A DNA stretch of 64,000 bases from Zhongshania antarctica. Its GTDB lineage: Bacteria; Pseudomonadota; Gammaproteobacteria; Pseudomonadales; Spongiibacteraceae. The first letter of the stretch is position 1, and each line of letters starts with the position of its first letter. A model generated the notes under the pieces. The model did no database searches and was not told the DNA's origin. It saw only the letters and a list, made by a program, of their open reading frames with translations. This document shows, piece after piece, positions 9,636 to 19,502 of the stretch. The stretch spans positions 354,291 to 418,290 of the forward strand of contig NZ_JACHHW010000005.1 in the NCBI RefSeq assembly GCF_014202945.1, given 5' to 3'. The position numbers and the translations under genes were made by a program.

Positions 9636-11009
9636 ATGAAAATCATCATACTTGGGGCAGGGCAGGTCGGCGCAACTCTGGCCGCAAACTTGGCCAGTGA
9701 ACACAATGACATTACCGTGGTAGATAAAGACCCGGATCGCCTGCGTGAACTGCAAGACCGCCTCGATATTGGCACAGTAACCGGCCAAGCTTCGCACCCC
9801 GATGTACTGGAGCGCGCCGGTGCCGCCGACGCGGATTTATTGATTGCCGTCACCAACAGCGACGAGATCAATATGATCGCCTGCCAGGTTGCCTACACCT
9901 TGTTTCGCACCCCCACCAAGATTTCGCGAATTCGCTCCAACTCCTATACCAGCGTAGAAAAATTGTTTGGCAACGATGCAATTCCGATCGACGTTTTTAT
10001 CAGCCCAGAAGAGCTGGTCACCCAGTACATCAAGCGCCTATTGCAGTATCCCGGTTCCCTCCAGGTGCTGGACTTCGCCGATGGACTCGTTCAGCTTGTC
10101 GCCGTTAAAGCCTATTACGGCGGCCCAATGGTCGGCAATGAACTGGCCGCCATTCGGGAGCATATGCCCACCGTCGACACTCGCGTAGCCGCTATTTTCC
10201 GTCGCGGCACCGCCATTATGCCCAGTGGCGATACCGTGGTTGAAGCGGGTGATGAAGTGTTTTTTATTGCCGCTAAAAAGAACATTATGCCAGTGATGAG
10301 CGAGCTGCGCCGCCTCGATACGCCGTATAAACGTTTGGTGATTGCCGGTGGCGGTAATATCGGTGAGCGCCTGGCCAGAGCAGTCGAGAGCCGCTACCAC
10401 GTTAAAATTATTGAGCGCAGCTACGATCGCTGCCGCGCCTTGTCTGAACAATTATCTAAGGCCATTGTGCTGCACGGCAGCGCCTCTGATCACGACTTAC
10501 TCGCGCAAGAAAATATTGAAGAAACCGATGTCTTTCTCGCGCTAACCAATGATGATGAAGCCAATATCATGTCATCACTGCTGGCAAAGCGGATGGGCGC
10601 GAAAAAAGTGATTACGCTTATCACCAATCCCGCCTACGTCGATTTAGTGCAGGGCGGCGATATTGATATTGCGATTTCACCTCAGCAAATCACCATTGGT
10701 AGCCTGCTCACCCATGTGCGACGAGGCGACATATACAATGTGCACGCGCTGCGCCGCGGCGCTGCTGAGGCCCTAGAGATCATTGCTCACGGCGATAGCC
10801 GCTCCTCAAAAGTGGTCGGTCGCCGACTCGATGAAATAGTGCTGCCCGAAGGTGTGAGTATTGGTGCCTTGGTGCGCGGCGAAGAAGTACTTATTGCTCA
10901 CAGCCACCTGCAAGTGGAACCCGAGGATCACTTAATTCTGTTCTTAGTCGACAAAAGTAAAATTAAGTTAGTCGAAAAACTTTTCCAAGTCGGGTTTAGT
11001 TTCTTCTAA
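9636..11009 (+). CDS. trkA: Trk system potassium uptake regulatory protein TrkA
   Basis: A 457-residue peripheral membrane protein that gates Trk K+ channels in response to nucleotides. It consists of two tandem RCK units: a Rossmann NAD-binding domain starting at residue 1 ([13 protein letters not shown]) plus TrkA-C, and a second Rossmann fold near residue 230 ([18 protein letters not shown]) plus TrkA-C ending at [12 protein letters not shown]. Length is the same as E. coli TrkA (458). It lies 75 bp after rsmB and 43 bp before trkH, so regulator and channel are adjacent and probably co-transcribed. Confidence 0.97.
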   Translation: MKIIILGAGQVGATLAANLASEHNDITVVDKDPDRLRELQDRLDIGTVTGQASHPDVLERAGAADADLLIAVTNSDEINMIACQVAYTLFRTPTKISRIRSNSYTSVEKLFGNDAIPIDVFISPEELVTQYIKRLLQYPGSLQVLDFADGLVQLVAVKAYYGGPMVGNELAAIREHMPTVDTRVAAIFRRGTAIMPSGDTVVEAGDEVFFIAAKKNIMPVMSELRRLDTPYKRLVIAGGGNIGERLARAVESRYHVKIIERSYDRCRALSEQLSKAIVLHGSASDHDLLAQENIEETDVFLALTNDDEANIMSSLLAKRMGAKKVITLITNPAYVDLVQGGDIDIAISPQQITIGSLLTHVRRGDIYNVHALRRGAAEALEIIAHGDSRSSKVVGRRLDEIVLPEGVSIGALVRGEEVLIAHSHLQVEPEDHLILFLVDKSKIKLVEKLFQVGFSFF

Positions 11010-11052
11010 TGATTACGCGCCCCCTCAAAGCCCTATTAGGCAAAGGCAGCTC

Positions 11053-12501
11053 ATGCATCTGAGTATTATTTGCCGAATTATTGGCATGTTGCTAATGATA
11101 TTCAGCCTGACAATGGCCGTGCCCGCGCTGCTGTCTATTGTGTTTAGCGACGGCGCATTGAACGCCTTTGTTTGGGCTTTTACACTGACCTTCTGCTCTG
11201 GGCTGCTGCTCTGGGTTGGCAATTTAAAACAACGCCAAGAACTCAGTATCCGCGACGGCTTTTTAGTGGTGTCGCTATTCTGGACCGTACTGGGTTTGTT
11301 TGGGGCATTACCGTTTTACCTCGCCGACAACCCCGGTCTGTCGATTAGCGAGTCGGTGTTCGAATCAATTTCTGGTCTTACTACCACTGGCGCTACGGTA
11401 ATTACCGGGCTCGATGAATTGCCAATTTCTATTTTATTTTATCGGCAATTTTTGCAGTGGCTGGGGGGCATCGGCATTATTGTTATTGCCGTTGCCATTC
11501 TCCCTATACTGGGCATTGGTGGCATGCAGTTATACCGAGCTGAAACCCCTGGCCCAGTCAAAGACAATAAACTCACGCCGCGCATAACCGGTACCGCCAA
11601 AGTATTATTCTTAATGTACTTAGCCCTAACCGGCGTGTGTGCGCTGGCCTACTGGCTGGCGGGAATGAGTATTTTTGACGCAATAAGCCACTCTTTTTCA
11701 ACCGTGGCAATAGGCGGGTTTTCTACCCACGACGCCAGTATGGGCTATTTTAACAGTCCACTTATTTTGATGATTTGCAGCGCCTTTATGCTCTTTGCCG
11801 GGATGAGCTTTACCATTCATTTTCACGCCTGGCGGGGCCGCTCTTTAAAACAGTATTTTCAAGATTCTGAAACCAAGTTTTATCTATCGGTGATCGGTAT
11901 AGCCATTCTCACGATTTCGGTTTATCTGTTTTTTAGCGGCACATATTCTTTAAGCGACAGCATTGTGCATGGTATTTTTCATACCGTTTCAGTGGCGACC
12001 ACTGCCGGTTTTGGCGCTGAAGATTTTTCAATATGGCCCAGCTTTTTACCGGTCGCGGTCATTATGTTGTCGTTTATGGGCGGTTGCGCAGGCTCAACTG
12101 GCGGCGGCATGAAAGCGGTTCGCGTCATGTTAGTTGCCAAACAGGGCATCCGCGAAATGAACCAGCTTATTCATCCCAGTGCAGTAATACCGCTAAAAAT
12201 AGGTACTCACCGCGTTGAATCGAAAGTCGTTAGCGCGGTATGGAGTTTTGTCGGGGTATATATGATTTCGTTTATCATTATTACCTTGGCCATGATGGCT
12301 TGCGGGCTAGACTCCCTCACCGCATTTTCGGCAACGGCTGCCGCCATCAATAATATGGGGCCTGGCTTGGGCGAGGTTGCAGCAAGTTACCGCAGCGTGA
12401 ACGATGCCGGAAAATGGATTCTGTGCTACGCCATGTTGCTTGGTCGCTTAGAAATATTCACCTTACTGGTATTATTAATGCCGGCATTTTGGCGGCGTTA
12501 G
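11053..12501 (+). CDS. trkH: Trk system potassium uptake channel protein TrkH
   Basis: A 482-residue inner-membrane K+ channel-like transporter with about ten to twelve hydrophobic segments and the four pore-loop repeats of the SKT superfamily: TTTGATV, AIGGFS, TTAGFG and NNMGPG, each holding the filter glycine. K+ uptake works with TrkA, encoded directly upstream. An AAAGG ribosome site precedes the ATG. Length matches E. coli TrkH/TrkG (483-485). The distal half is followed after 3 nt by a methyltransferase gene, which may be co-transcribed. Confidence 0.96.
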   Translation: MHLSIICRIIGMLLMIFSLTMAVPALLSIVFSDGALNAFVWAFTLTFCSGLLLWVGNLKQRQELSIRDGFLVVSLFWTVLGLFGALPFYLADNPGLSISESVFESISGLTTTGATVITGLDELPISILFYRQFLQWLGGIGIIVIAVAILPILGIGGMQLYRAETPGPVKDNKLTPRITGTAKVLFLMYLALTGVCALAYWLAGMSIFDAISHSFSTVAIGGFSTHDASMGYFNSPLILMICSAFMLFAGMSFTIHFHAWRGRSLKQYFQDSETKFYLSVIGIAILTISVYLFFSGTYSLSDSIVHGIFHTVSVATTAGFGAEDFSIWPSFLPVAVIMLSFMGGCAGSTGGGMKAVRVMLVAKQGIREMNQLIHPSAVIPLKIGTHRVESKVVSAVWSFVGVYMISFIIITLAMMACGLDSLTAFSATAAAINNMGPGLGEVAASYRSVNDAGKWILCYAMLLGRLEIFTLLVLLMPAFWRR

Positions 12502-12504
12502 TGA

Positions 12505-13116
12505 ATGGCTGAATACCGCGATGCACTAACAAGCAAAACGAAGTGGAATTTACGCCATCAACAGCGCAGTATGCCCGCATCCGCATGCAGCGTGTTAGAA
12601 CAACATCGCAACCTACTTCCCGCTACGGGGCGAGCGCTAGACATTGCCTGTGGTTTAGGCGGCAATGCGGTTCTCCTCGCCCAAGCTGGGCTGCTATGCG
12701 ACGCCATGGATATTTCAGATATCGCTGTTTCACGCTTAAACGCTTATGCGCAAAACCATTCATTAGCAATATCAGCCAGCCTCGCCGATATTGAAAACGA
12801 TGACTTTACCTTAGCGGCCGAACAATACGATGTTATTGTGGTGAGCTACTTTCTGTATCGGCCACTGTTTTCAATCATTGCTACTGCACTAAAACCCGGC
12901 GGTTTATTATTTTATCAAACCTTTTCCAACACCGCTGACCGGCTTCAATGTGGTCCCAAAACCCCCGATTTTTACTTGCAAGAAAGGGAATTGCTATCAC
13001 AGTTTAAGGGCCTAGAAATACAGTATTATCATGAGGGTGAAAATACCAATAGTGCAAAAACCAGTTTTGAAGCAGCCCTCGTCGCGCGCAAACCGCGCAC
13101 AAAAATATCTATTTAA
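12505..13116 (+). CDS. Class I SAM-dependent methyltransferase (TehB-like)
   Basis: A 203-residue Rossmann-fold methyltransferase. The SAM-binding glycine motif is ALDIACGLGGNAVLLAQAG (about residues 42-60), followed by the acidic MDISDIA strand and post-II DVIVVSYFL. The LKPGGLLFYQTF segment is the usual motif after the catalytic region. Overall it resembles TehB/UbiE-type small-molecule methyltransferases, but no residue fixes the substrate. It starts 3 nt after trkH and precedes the GGDEF/EAL gene by 29 bp. Confidence 0.8.
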   Translation: MAEYRDALTSKTKWNLRHQQRSMPASACSVLEQHRNLLPATGRALDIACGLGGNAVLLAQAGLLCDAMDISDIAVSRLNAYAQNHSLAISASLADIENDDFTLAAEQYDVIVVSYFLYRPLFSIIATALKPGGLLFYQTFSNTADRLQCGPKTPDFYLQERELLSQFKGLEIQYYHEGENTNSAKTSFEAALVARKPRTKISI

Positions 13117-13145
13117 TGAGTAATTGTTTTTTTACTAGGTGAATC

Positions 13146-15026
13146 ATGGGGTATCTTGTTTTAACCATAAGCTTGTTAGTGTCGGTCGCCTTAGCGGCAG
13201 CGAGCTATTTTGGTTTAAAAACTGCTTATCAACCTGCATTGCTCGCGCTTGCGGTTCTTACTACCTGCACTTTACTGTTAAGCGCAGCACTTAGTGTTTA
13301 CGTCGAAATATTGCGGCGCCGCGCAGCGACACTTCACACCGAAAACCACAAATTGACTGTCCTCCTTGAGCATGGTTCTTCGGCGATGCTGCTCCTCAAC
13401 ACCGACTTCTTGCCCGAATATATAAATTATCGCCACCCCACTTTAGAAAAACTGAATGCGGAGCATTCCGGTGACCTCATTAACGTCCAAAAGTGGAAAA
13501 AATACCTCGCCTCAGAAACACGACAACGAATTCGCGAGGCTATAGCAGAAGGAGTAGTTTGGCAGGGCGAATTACGTTTCGACAATTCAGAGCAAGATCA
13601 TTATCTATCGACAAGTATTTCGCCGGTCTTAAATCGCGCAGGTGAACTCAGTAAAATTGTCGTGTGCTGTGAAGACATTTCTGAACACAAGGCCATTGCT
13701 GACCGCCTGTTTATTCGCGAACACTACAATGTATTAACCGGCTTACCGAATCGTCAATTTGCGCTGCGCAGTCTGCATGCGGCAATTGATAAATGTGCTG
13801 CGCAACAGCAAGAATTTATCTTAATTTATATTGATTTAGATCGAATTCGTTACATCAACGAATCCTTAGGTCACCACGTTGTCGACAAGATTCTTATTGA
13901 GACCGCCGAGCGCCTGCGACGCAGTGTGCGCGACGAACATATTCTTGCCCACCTCGGGGCAGATGAATTTTTAATTATTCTCGACGCTGACAGCTGCAAA
14001 GATGAAGCCAGCATCCAGGTCGATAGCCTGCTGGATCGCTGCCGTGCGCCTTTTTATGTGCAGCAACACGAAGTCACTATCTCGGCGAGTATCGGCCTCA
14101 GCCAGTACCCAAAAGATGGCAGCGATGCCAACACCCTCATGCGCCGCGCGGAAGCCGCCATGTTCGACGCGAAAAATCAGGGCGGCGGTCGCTTCAGTTT
14201 TTACAGTGAAAGCATGAGTGACCAGGCTGACCGACGCTTAGAGATGGAGCACCAGCTACGCCATGCCATCGCCCGAAATGAGTTTGAACTGTATTATCAG
14301 CCCGTCATTAATCTTCGCGACAATCAGTTAGTCGGCGTTGAGGTATTGCTGCGCTGGAATAATGAAAATCTGGGGCAGCCAGGCCCCGATGAGTTCATCC
14401 TTATTGCCGAGCACAGTGGCCAAATAGTGACTATAGGCAATTGGGTGCTAGAGCAGGCCTGCCAGCAAATCATGGCGTGGTCACGGGCGGGCTTCCCAGC
14501 CCTGAGTGTCGCAGTAAATATCTCGAGTAAGCAATTTATCGACGGCGATATTTTAGCGAGTGTCGGTCACGCGCTAAAACAAAGTGGCTTGCCGGCTGCA
14601 CAACTTGAACTGGAGATCACCGAAGGTTTATTACTCAACGACACACCGACTATTCGCGAAATATTCAAACAACTAAAAATGCTCGGCGTGCATTTATCTC
14701 TAGACGATTTTGGCACCGGTTACGCCTCCTTGAGCTACCTCAAGCGCTATCCCTTCGACACGCTTAAAATTGATCGCAGCTTTGTTAAAGATATTGATAA
14801 CTGCCAAGACAGCATTACCCTGACCAACGCCATAGTCGCGATGGCTCACAGTTTTGGTATGCGGGTGATTGCGGAGGGGGTCGAAAATTTAAATCAGCGC
14901 CGTATTCTTCGCGATCGGCATTGCGATATGGTACAGGGCTACCTGTATTCACCCGCCTTACCGGCCGATGACTTTCTAGATTGGGCAAAACGCTATAGCG
15001 AAATGCAGCATAGCAAGCATATATAA
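13146..15026 (+). CDS. Membrane-bound PAS-GGDEF-EAL cyclic-di-GMP protein
   Basis: A 626-residue protein with two N-terminal membrane segments (about 3-24 and 30-52), a PAS-like sensory domain (about 68-180), a GGDEF domain (about 188-355) and an EAL domain (about 365-615). The GGDEF signature is degenerate: residues 271-275 read GADEF, and the usual ND of the metal region reads NE. No RxxD inhibitory site is seen just before it. The EAL domain looks intact: EVL at 399-401 (an accepted variant), DDFGTG at 520-525, KIDRSF and AEGVE. It is therefore most likely a c-di-GMP phosphodiesterase whose GGDEF domain may be regulatory. An AGGTGA site precedes the ATG. Confidence 0.93.
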   Translation: MGYLVLTISLLVSVALAAASYFGLKTAYQPALLALAVLTTCTLLLSAALSVYVEILRRRAATLHTENHKLTVLLEHGSSAMLLLNTDFLPEYINYRHPTLEKLNAEHSGDLINVQKWKKYLASETRQRIREAIAEGVVWQGELRFDNSEQDHYLSTSISPVLNRAGELSKIVVCCEDISEHKAIADRLFIREHYNVLTGLPNRQFALRSLHAAIDKCAAQQQEFILIYIDLDRIRYINESLGHHVVDKILIETAERLRRSVRDEHILAHLGADEFLIILDADSCKDEASIQVDSLLDRCRAPFYVQQHEVTISASIGLSQYPKDGSDANTLMRRAEAAMFDAKNQGGGRFSFYSESMSDQADRRLEMEHQLRHAIARNEFELYYQPVINLRDNQLVGVEVLLRWNNENLGQPGPDEFILIAEHSGQIVTIGNWVLEQACQQIMAWSRAGFPALSVAVNISSKQFIDGDILASVGHALKQSGLPAAQLELEITEGLLLNDTPTIREIFKQLKMLGVHLSLDDFGTGYASLSYLKRYPFDTLKIDRSFVKDIDNCQDSITLTNAIVAMAHSFGMRVIAEGVENLNQRRILRDRHCDMVQGYLYSPALPADDFLDWAKRYSEMQHSKHI

Positions 15027-15068
15027 GCGCAGCGACCGGGCTGGTAAATTCAACGTACTTGCATCAAC

Positions 15069-15088
15069 AGCTGTATTTATATACAGTA
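15069..15088. promoter_or_regulatory. LexA binding site (SOS box) upstream of yebG
   Basis: CTGTATTTATATACAG (15071-15086) is a CTGT-N8-ACAG palindrome with an all-AT spacer, matching the gammaproteobacterial LexA consensus, with a flanking TA at 15087-15088. It lies 46 bp before the yebG ATG, where a promoter would be expected. E. coli yebG is a known LexA-controlled gene, so sequence and context agree. Confidence 0.85.
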
Positions 15089-15133
15089 TCAAATAACCGA
15101 TAAATACCGTTCAACAAGTAAACGAGGTGGAGT

Positions 15134-15421
15134 ATGGCGGTAGTAGCGAAGTGGATGTGTGATAGGGACAATAGTATGTTTGACAACAAAAAAGACGCTG
15201 ACGCCTATGACAAAATGCTGGAATTGGCAGAAGGTTTCGCCGCCTTACTGCAACAGCATATACCGAGTGTTGATGAGGCCCAGGCAGAAGAGTTTGGTAT
15301 TTTTCTGTCCAAAAACAAAGAGGCGGTAATGCAAGCGTGTAAAGGTAGGGTAGAGGCGCTGAGCGAAATCGACAGCGACGCCACCCCCAGCAATGTTAGC
15401 CCACTTGCGGCCCAAGCTTAA
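15134..15421 (+). CDS. yebG: DNA-damage-inducible YebG family protein
   Basis: A 95-residue small acidic protein resembling E. coli YebG. Both begin with MAV and a short basic/aromatic stretch, then share (N)KKDADAYDKMLE-type sequence, a predicted helix ending before an acidic stretch (VDEAQAEEFGIFLSKNKEAV), and a poorly conserved tail. The molecular function of YebG is not established; in E. coli it is an SOS-induced gene. The ATG has a strong GAGGTGGAG ribosome site and the upstream LexA box predicts the same control here. Stand-alone gene, convergent with djlA. Confidence 0.85.
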   Translation: MAVVAKWMCDRDNSMFDNKKDADAYDKMLELAEGFAALLQQHIPSVDEAQAEEFGIFLSKNKEAVMQACKGRVEALSEIDSDATPSNVSPLAAQA

Positions 15422-15433
15422 ATATCAGCCTGT

Positions 15434-15464
15434 AGCGCAGCTAAATTAGCTGCGCTTTGTCTTT
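15434..15464. terminator. Intrinsic terminator shared by yebG and djlA
   Basis: AGCGCAGCT (15434-15442) pairs with AGCTGCGCT (15448-15456) around an AAATT loop, followed on the plus strand by TTGTCTTTGT. It sits between the convergent yebG and djlA genes and can serve yebG; the minus side is less T-rich. Confidence 0.65.
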
Positions 15465-15468
15465 GTCG

Positions 15469-16263
15469 CTAGTGCTTGCGGCTGTCTTTAATCAGCTCGT
15501 AAGCCGCCTGAATCTCTTGGGCTTTTTCAGTCGCAATTTTCATCATATCTTCCGGCACGCCCTTGGCAATCAATTTGTCAGGATGGTGCTGGCTCATCAA
15601 TTTTCGGTAGGCGCGCTTTATTTCAGCATCGGTCATTACCTCCGTTACCCCAATCGCCTTGTAAGCCGCCTGTAATTCACTGGCGCTGCTGCGCGCCGAT
15701 TGCTGACCACCAGCGCCACGACCGTGAAACTGACGCTGGGCCATCGCCATATCCAGTAAACGCTGAAAGTCCCGTGCTGACACGCCGAGATAGCCAGCAA
15801 CCCGCAATAAAATTGTTTTTTCAGCTGAATCAACTTCGCCGTCAGCCAAGGCCATCGTCAATAAGGCTTCCAGCAACATTTGCCGCAGCAAAGGCTGGGT
15901 TCTCGCCACCAACATAAAATCGGATATTTGCGGTTCTAATTCAAATTCGTCGGCGCTGCCTTCTTTAAATAGGGTAATCGCCTCCTGACGCCGTGCCCCA
16001 GTCAAGCCAAACTGGGCGATAATGGCTTCAGCCTGAGCCACTTCAGATTCACACACTCGGCCATCGGCCTTTGCCACATGGCCCATCACCCTAAAGACGG
16101 TTTCAAACAACACGCCCTGTATACGTTCACGTTCGGCGCCATAATTAAAGCCCATGGCTTGTTTCAGGCCGCGATCAAACATCACCCCGACACCAAAGCC
16201 CAAGAGCGCAAACAGTGGGCCGCCCATTAAAAAGCCCAAAAATGCGCCTATAAATTTTGCCAT
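15469..16263 (-). CDS. djlA: Membrane-anchored DnaJ-like co-chaperone DjlA
   Basis: A 264-residue type III membrane protein. One glycine-rich membrane segment (FIGAFLGFLMGGPLFALLGFG, residues 3-23) is followed by a TerB-like helical domain (about 45-170) and a C-terminal J domain (about 200-264) with the HPD motif in SQHHPDKL. It stimulates DnaK ATPase at the inner membrane. Three in-frame ATGs occur; the one at 16263 is chosen because an AGGA site lies 9 nt upstream, whereas the ATGs at 16272 and 16269 are too close to it. Family length is about 270. Confidence 0.93.
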   Translation of the reverse strand: MAKFIGAFLGFLMGGPLFALLGFGVGVMFDRGLKQAMGFNYGAERERIQGVLFETVFRVMGHVAKADGRVCESEVAQAEAIIAQFGLTGARRQEAITLFKEGSADEFELEPQISDFMLVARTQPLLRQMLLEALLTMALADGEVDSAEKTILLRVAGYLGVSARDFQRLLDMAMAQRQFHGRGAGGQQSARSSASELQAAYKAIGVTEVMTDAEIKRAYRKLMSQHHPDKLIAKGVPEDMMKIATEKAQEIQAAYELIKDSRKH

Positions 16264-16387
16264 TGCCATCATTCCTATTAAATCTAAGGGCCGATCATAA
16301 CAAGTCGGTATGGCCGTCGGCTAGAATCATCCTTAGCCTTAGCCCACAGCCTCGCAACTCTGTATAATTCCTGTCTTTGTTTATTTA

Positions 16388-17341
16388 ATGGGGAAGACCG
16401 TGAGCAAGGCAGACGTCAGCACCTTTCAAGGGCTAATCTTGGCATTGCAACAATACTGGGCCGAGCATGGCTGTGTGTTATTACAGCCGCTGGACATGGA
16501 AGTCGGTGCGGGCACCTTTCATCCCGCCACCTTTTTACGCGCTATTGGCCCTGAGACATGGAATGCCGCCTATGTTCAGCCCTGTCGTCGTCCCACAGAC
16601 GGCCGTTACGGCACCAACCCCAATCGCCTGCAGCACTATTATCAGTTCCAGGTGATTATGAAACCCTCGCCAGCCAATATTCAGGATTTGTATTTAGACT
16701 CCCTGAAAATGCTTGGCATAGACCCCCAAGTGCACGACATTCGCTTTGTTGAAGACAACTGGGAATCGCCAACCCTCGGTGCCTGGGGCTTGGGTTGGGA
16801 AGTGTGGCTAAACGGTATGGAAGTCACCCAGTTTACCTATTTCCAACAAGTTGGCGGTCTCGAGTGCTATCCCGTCAGCGGCGAGATCACCTATGGCCTA
16901 GAGCGCATTGCTATGTACCTGCAGGGCGTGGACAGTATTTACGATTTGGTATGGACCAAAGGGCCTGCGGGGGACGTTACCTACGGTGATGTTTTCCACC
17001 AAAACGAAGTGGAGATGTCGCACTTTAATTTTGAAGAGGCCGATGTAGAACAGTTGTTTGCGCAATTTGACCACTGTGAAGCCGAAAGCGAGCGCCTGAT
17101 AGAAAAAGGGCTGCCCTTACCGGCATATGAAATGGTTATGAAAGCTTCCCATGCCTTTAACCTCTTAGATGCCCGCCATGCAATTTCTGTTACCGAGCGC
17201 CAGCGTTTCATCCTAAGAGTGCGAAGCTTAGCCCGCGCCGTTGCCCAAGCTTATTTTGATGCTCGTCAAAAACTTGGTTTCCCACTTGCCCCGGCGCATC
17301 TGCGCGACGAAGTACTAGCTGCCGCCGAGGAGAAAAAATAA
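16388..17341 (+). CDS. glyQ: Glycyl-tRNA synthetase alpha subunit
   Basis: A 317-residue catalytic subunit of the bacterial alpha2-beta2 glycyl-tRNA synthetase. The sequence shows the class II core, with [42 protein letters not shown], and [15 protein letters not shown]. Length matches E. coli GlyQ (303) plus a short tail. A GTG at 16400 preceded by GGGGAAG is an alternative start that would give [10 protein letters not shown]. The stop overlaps the glyS ATG by 1 nt (TAATG), ensuring coupled translation of the two subunits. Confidence 0.98.
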   Translation: MGKTVSKADVSTFQGLILALQQYWAEHGCVLLQPLDMEVGAGTFHPATFLRAIGPETWNAAYVQPCRRPTDGRYGTNPNRLQHYYQFQVIMKPSPANIQDLYLDSLKMLGIDPQVHDIRFVEDNWESPTLGAWGLGWEVWLNGMEVTQFTYFQQVGGLECYPVSGEITYGLERIAMYLQGVDSIYDLVWTKGPAGDVTYGDVFHQNEVEMSHFNFEEADVEQLFAQFDHCEAESERLIEKGLPLPAYEMVMKASHAFNLLDARHAISVTERQRFILRVRSLARAVAQAYFDARQKLGFPLAPAHLRDEVLAAAEEKK

Positions 17342-19425
17342 TGAGCGCACGCGATCTATTAATCGAAATTGGTACAGAAGAACTGCCGCCAAAAGCTTTA
17401 AAAACCCTGTCCGCGGCGTTCAGCGAGAGTATTTCTACGCAGCTCGCCAGTAAAGAATTAGGCTTTACACATTTAAAGAGCTTCGCCACACCACGTCGTT
17501 TGGCCGTGTTAATTAGCGACTTGGCAGAGCGCGCGCCGGACCGTGAAATTGAGATTTGGGGGCCACCGGCGAAAGTCGCCTTTGACGCAGCCGGCAAGCC
17601 AACCAATGCCGCAATTGCCTTCGCAAAGAAAAATCAGCTCAATAGTGATGAGCTGCAAAGCCATATTGCCAATGATGGTAAACAGGACAAGCTTTGCTAT
17701 CGCAGTCGCGTTAGCGGTGCTATGAGTAAAGACATTCTTGGCGAACTCATCAGCACCGCGCTGGCGAGCCTGCCTATTGCGAAGCGCATGCGCTGGGGTT
17801 CTTCACGTGCCGAGTTTGTTAGGCCTATCCACTGGCTGTGTATTGTTTACGGTGACGAGGCTATCGCGGAAACTATTTTTGACTTGCACGCCGACAGACT
17901 CACCCGTGGGCATCGCTTCCATTGCAATGAAGCGTTATATATCAACAACGCGGCCGACTATGAAACTATTTTGCGCGAGCAGGGTAAAGTCATTGCTGAT
18001 TACGATGTTCGTCAACAAGGCATCCGCCAACAAGTCATTGCCTTGGGTGAGAGCTTGGGCGGTAACGCCGTCATCGACCCCAAACTCTTAGATGAAGTAA
18101 CCTCCCTAGTTGAATGGCCAGTGGCCTTAGCGGGAAGCTTTGAAGATCGCTTTTTGAAAGTGCCACCAGAAGCGCTTATCTCCTCGATGAAAGAGCACCA
18201 AAAATATTTTCATGTTGTAAATACTAACGGCGACCTTATGCCGAACTTTATAACCGTGGCGAATATTGAAAGCCGCGATCCGCAGAAGGTTATTGACGGC
18301 AACGAACGTGTTATACGTCCCCGTCTAAGCGACGCCGCTTTCTTCTTTGAAACAGATTGTAAAATCAGCCTTGAAAGTCGTCGCGAGCGTCTGCGCAATA
18401 TTGTTTTTCAAGCAAAGCTCGGTACGATCTTTGATAAAACTGAACGTGTTGCCGCATTGAGCGCAGCGATAGCCAAACTCCTTAACAAAGATCCCAGTAA
18501 CGCGGTGCGGGCAGCCACGCTGTGCAAAAGCGATCTTGTCACCGAGATGGTACTTGAGTTCGACGACCTGCAAGGTATCGCCGGCTACTACTACGCACGG
18601 AACGACGGTGAAGCCAACGACGTTGCCCTAGCAATGAACGAGCAGTATATGCCGCGCTTTGCCGGCGACACCTTACCAACAACGCTCACGGGTACTGTTG
18701 TAGCCCTCGCAGACCGGCTTGATACCATCTGCGGTATTTTTGGTATTGGTCAAATTCCCACTGGCTCCAAAGACCCCTTTGCACTGCGACGCGCATCGCT
18801 CGGCGTCTTAAGACTGATTACTGAAAATCAACACGATCTCGATTTAAAGCACTTAATCGATCTAGCCATTGCACAACACCAAACGATTAGCGCCAGCGAT
18901 AAGCTCAGCGCTACCGTTCTCAATTATATTCTCGAGCGCTTAAAAGCGGGCTACGAAGACAACGGCATCACCGCCGAAGTGTTTATGGCGGTCAGCGCAA
19001 AGCAACTGAGCAAGCCTCTGGATATTGATCAGCGTGTTAATGCGGTGCAGGCCTTCACCAAACTACCCGAGGCCGCTGCACTTGCCGCCGCCAACAAACG
19101 CGTGTCCAATATCTTGGCCAAGGCGGAAGGGCAGCTGCCAGGCCAAATCGACACCAAATTATTGGTGGAGGCGGCGGAGCAAACTCTCGCGCAGCAGCTC
19201 AATGAACAGCATGCCATTGTCGCGCCACTCTTTGCTGCGGCACGCTTTGAGGAAGGCTTAAAGTCGCTCGCTGGCTTACAAGCCGCCGTCGATGACTTTT
19301 TTGACAAAGTTATGGTGAACGCTGAGGACCCCGCCTTAAAAAATAACCGTTTAGCGTTGCTCACGCAGCTACAGGGCTTATTTCTTGAGGTGGCAGATAT
19401 ATCCCAGCTAGTCGCAAGTAAGTAA
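17341..19425 (+). CDS. glyS: Glycyl-tRNA synthetase beta subunit
   Basis: A 694-residue subunit carrying tRNA-recognition domains. It starts with DLLIEIGTEELPPKAL, contains the conserved MRWGSSRAEFVRPIHWL and EHQKYFHVVN segments, an HD-type region (KSDLVTEMVLEFDDLQGIAG), and the IPTGSKDPFALRRASLGVLR block, and ends in a DALR-like anticodon-binding helix bundle. Length matches E. coli GlyS (689). It begins at the last base of glyQ. The order glyQ-glyS-plsC-gyrB is that of pseudomonads. Confidence 0.98.
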   Translation: MSARDLLIEIGTEELPPKALKTLSAAFSESISTQLASKELGFTHLKSFATPRRLAVLISDLAERAPDREIEIWGPPAKVAFDAAGKPTNAAIAFAKKNQLNSDELQSHIANDGKQDKLCYRSRVSGAMSKDILGELISTALASLPIAKRMRWGSSRAEFVRPIHWLCIVYGDEAIAETIFDLHADRLTRGHRFHCNEALYINNAADYETILREQGKVIADYDVRQQGIRQQVIALGESLGGNAVIDPKLLDEVTSLVEWPVALAGSFEDRFLKVPPEALISSMKEHQKYFHVVNTNGDLMPNFITVANIESRDPQKVIDGNERVIRPRLSDAAFFFETDCKISLESRRERLRNIVFQAKLGTIFDKTERVAALSAAIAKLLNKDPSNAVRAATLCKSDLVTEMVLEFDDLQGIAGYYYARNDGEANDVALAMNEQYMPRFAGDTLPTTLTGTVVALADRLDTICGIFGIGQIPTGSKDPFALRRASLGVLRLITENQHDLDLKHLIDLAIAQHQTISASDKLSATVLNYILERLKAGYEDNGITAEVFMAVSAKQLSKPLDIDQRVNAVQAFTKLPEAAALAAANKRVSNILAKAEGQLPGQIDTKLLVEAAEQTLAQQLNEQHAIVAPLFAAARFEEGLKSLAGLQAAVDDFFDKVMVNAEDPALKNNRLALLTQLQGLFLEVADISQLVASK

Positions 19426-19502
19426 AACGTGTAGCCCCGTTATTTTCTTGGGTGGGGGGCTAGTCGAACCGGGTATTTTGCAGCTTAAGGACAGAATTTT
19501 TA

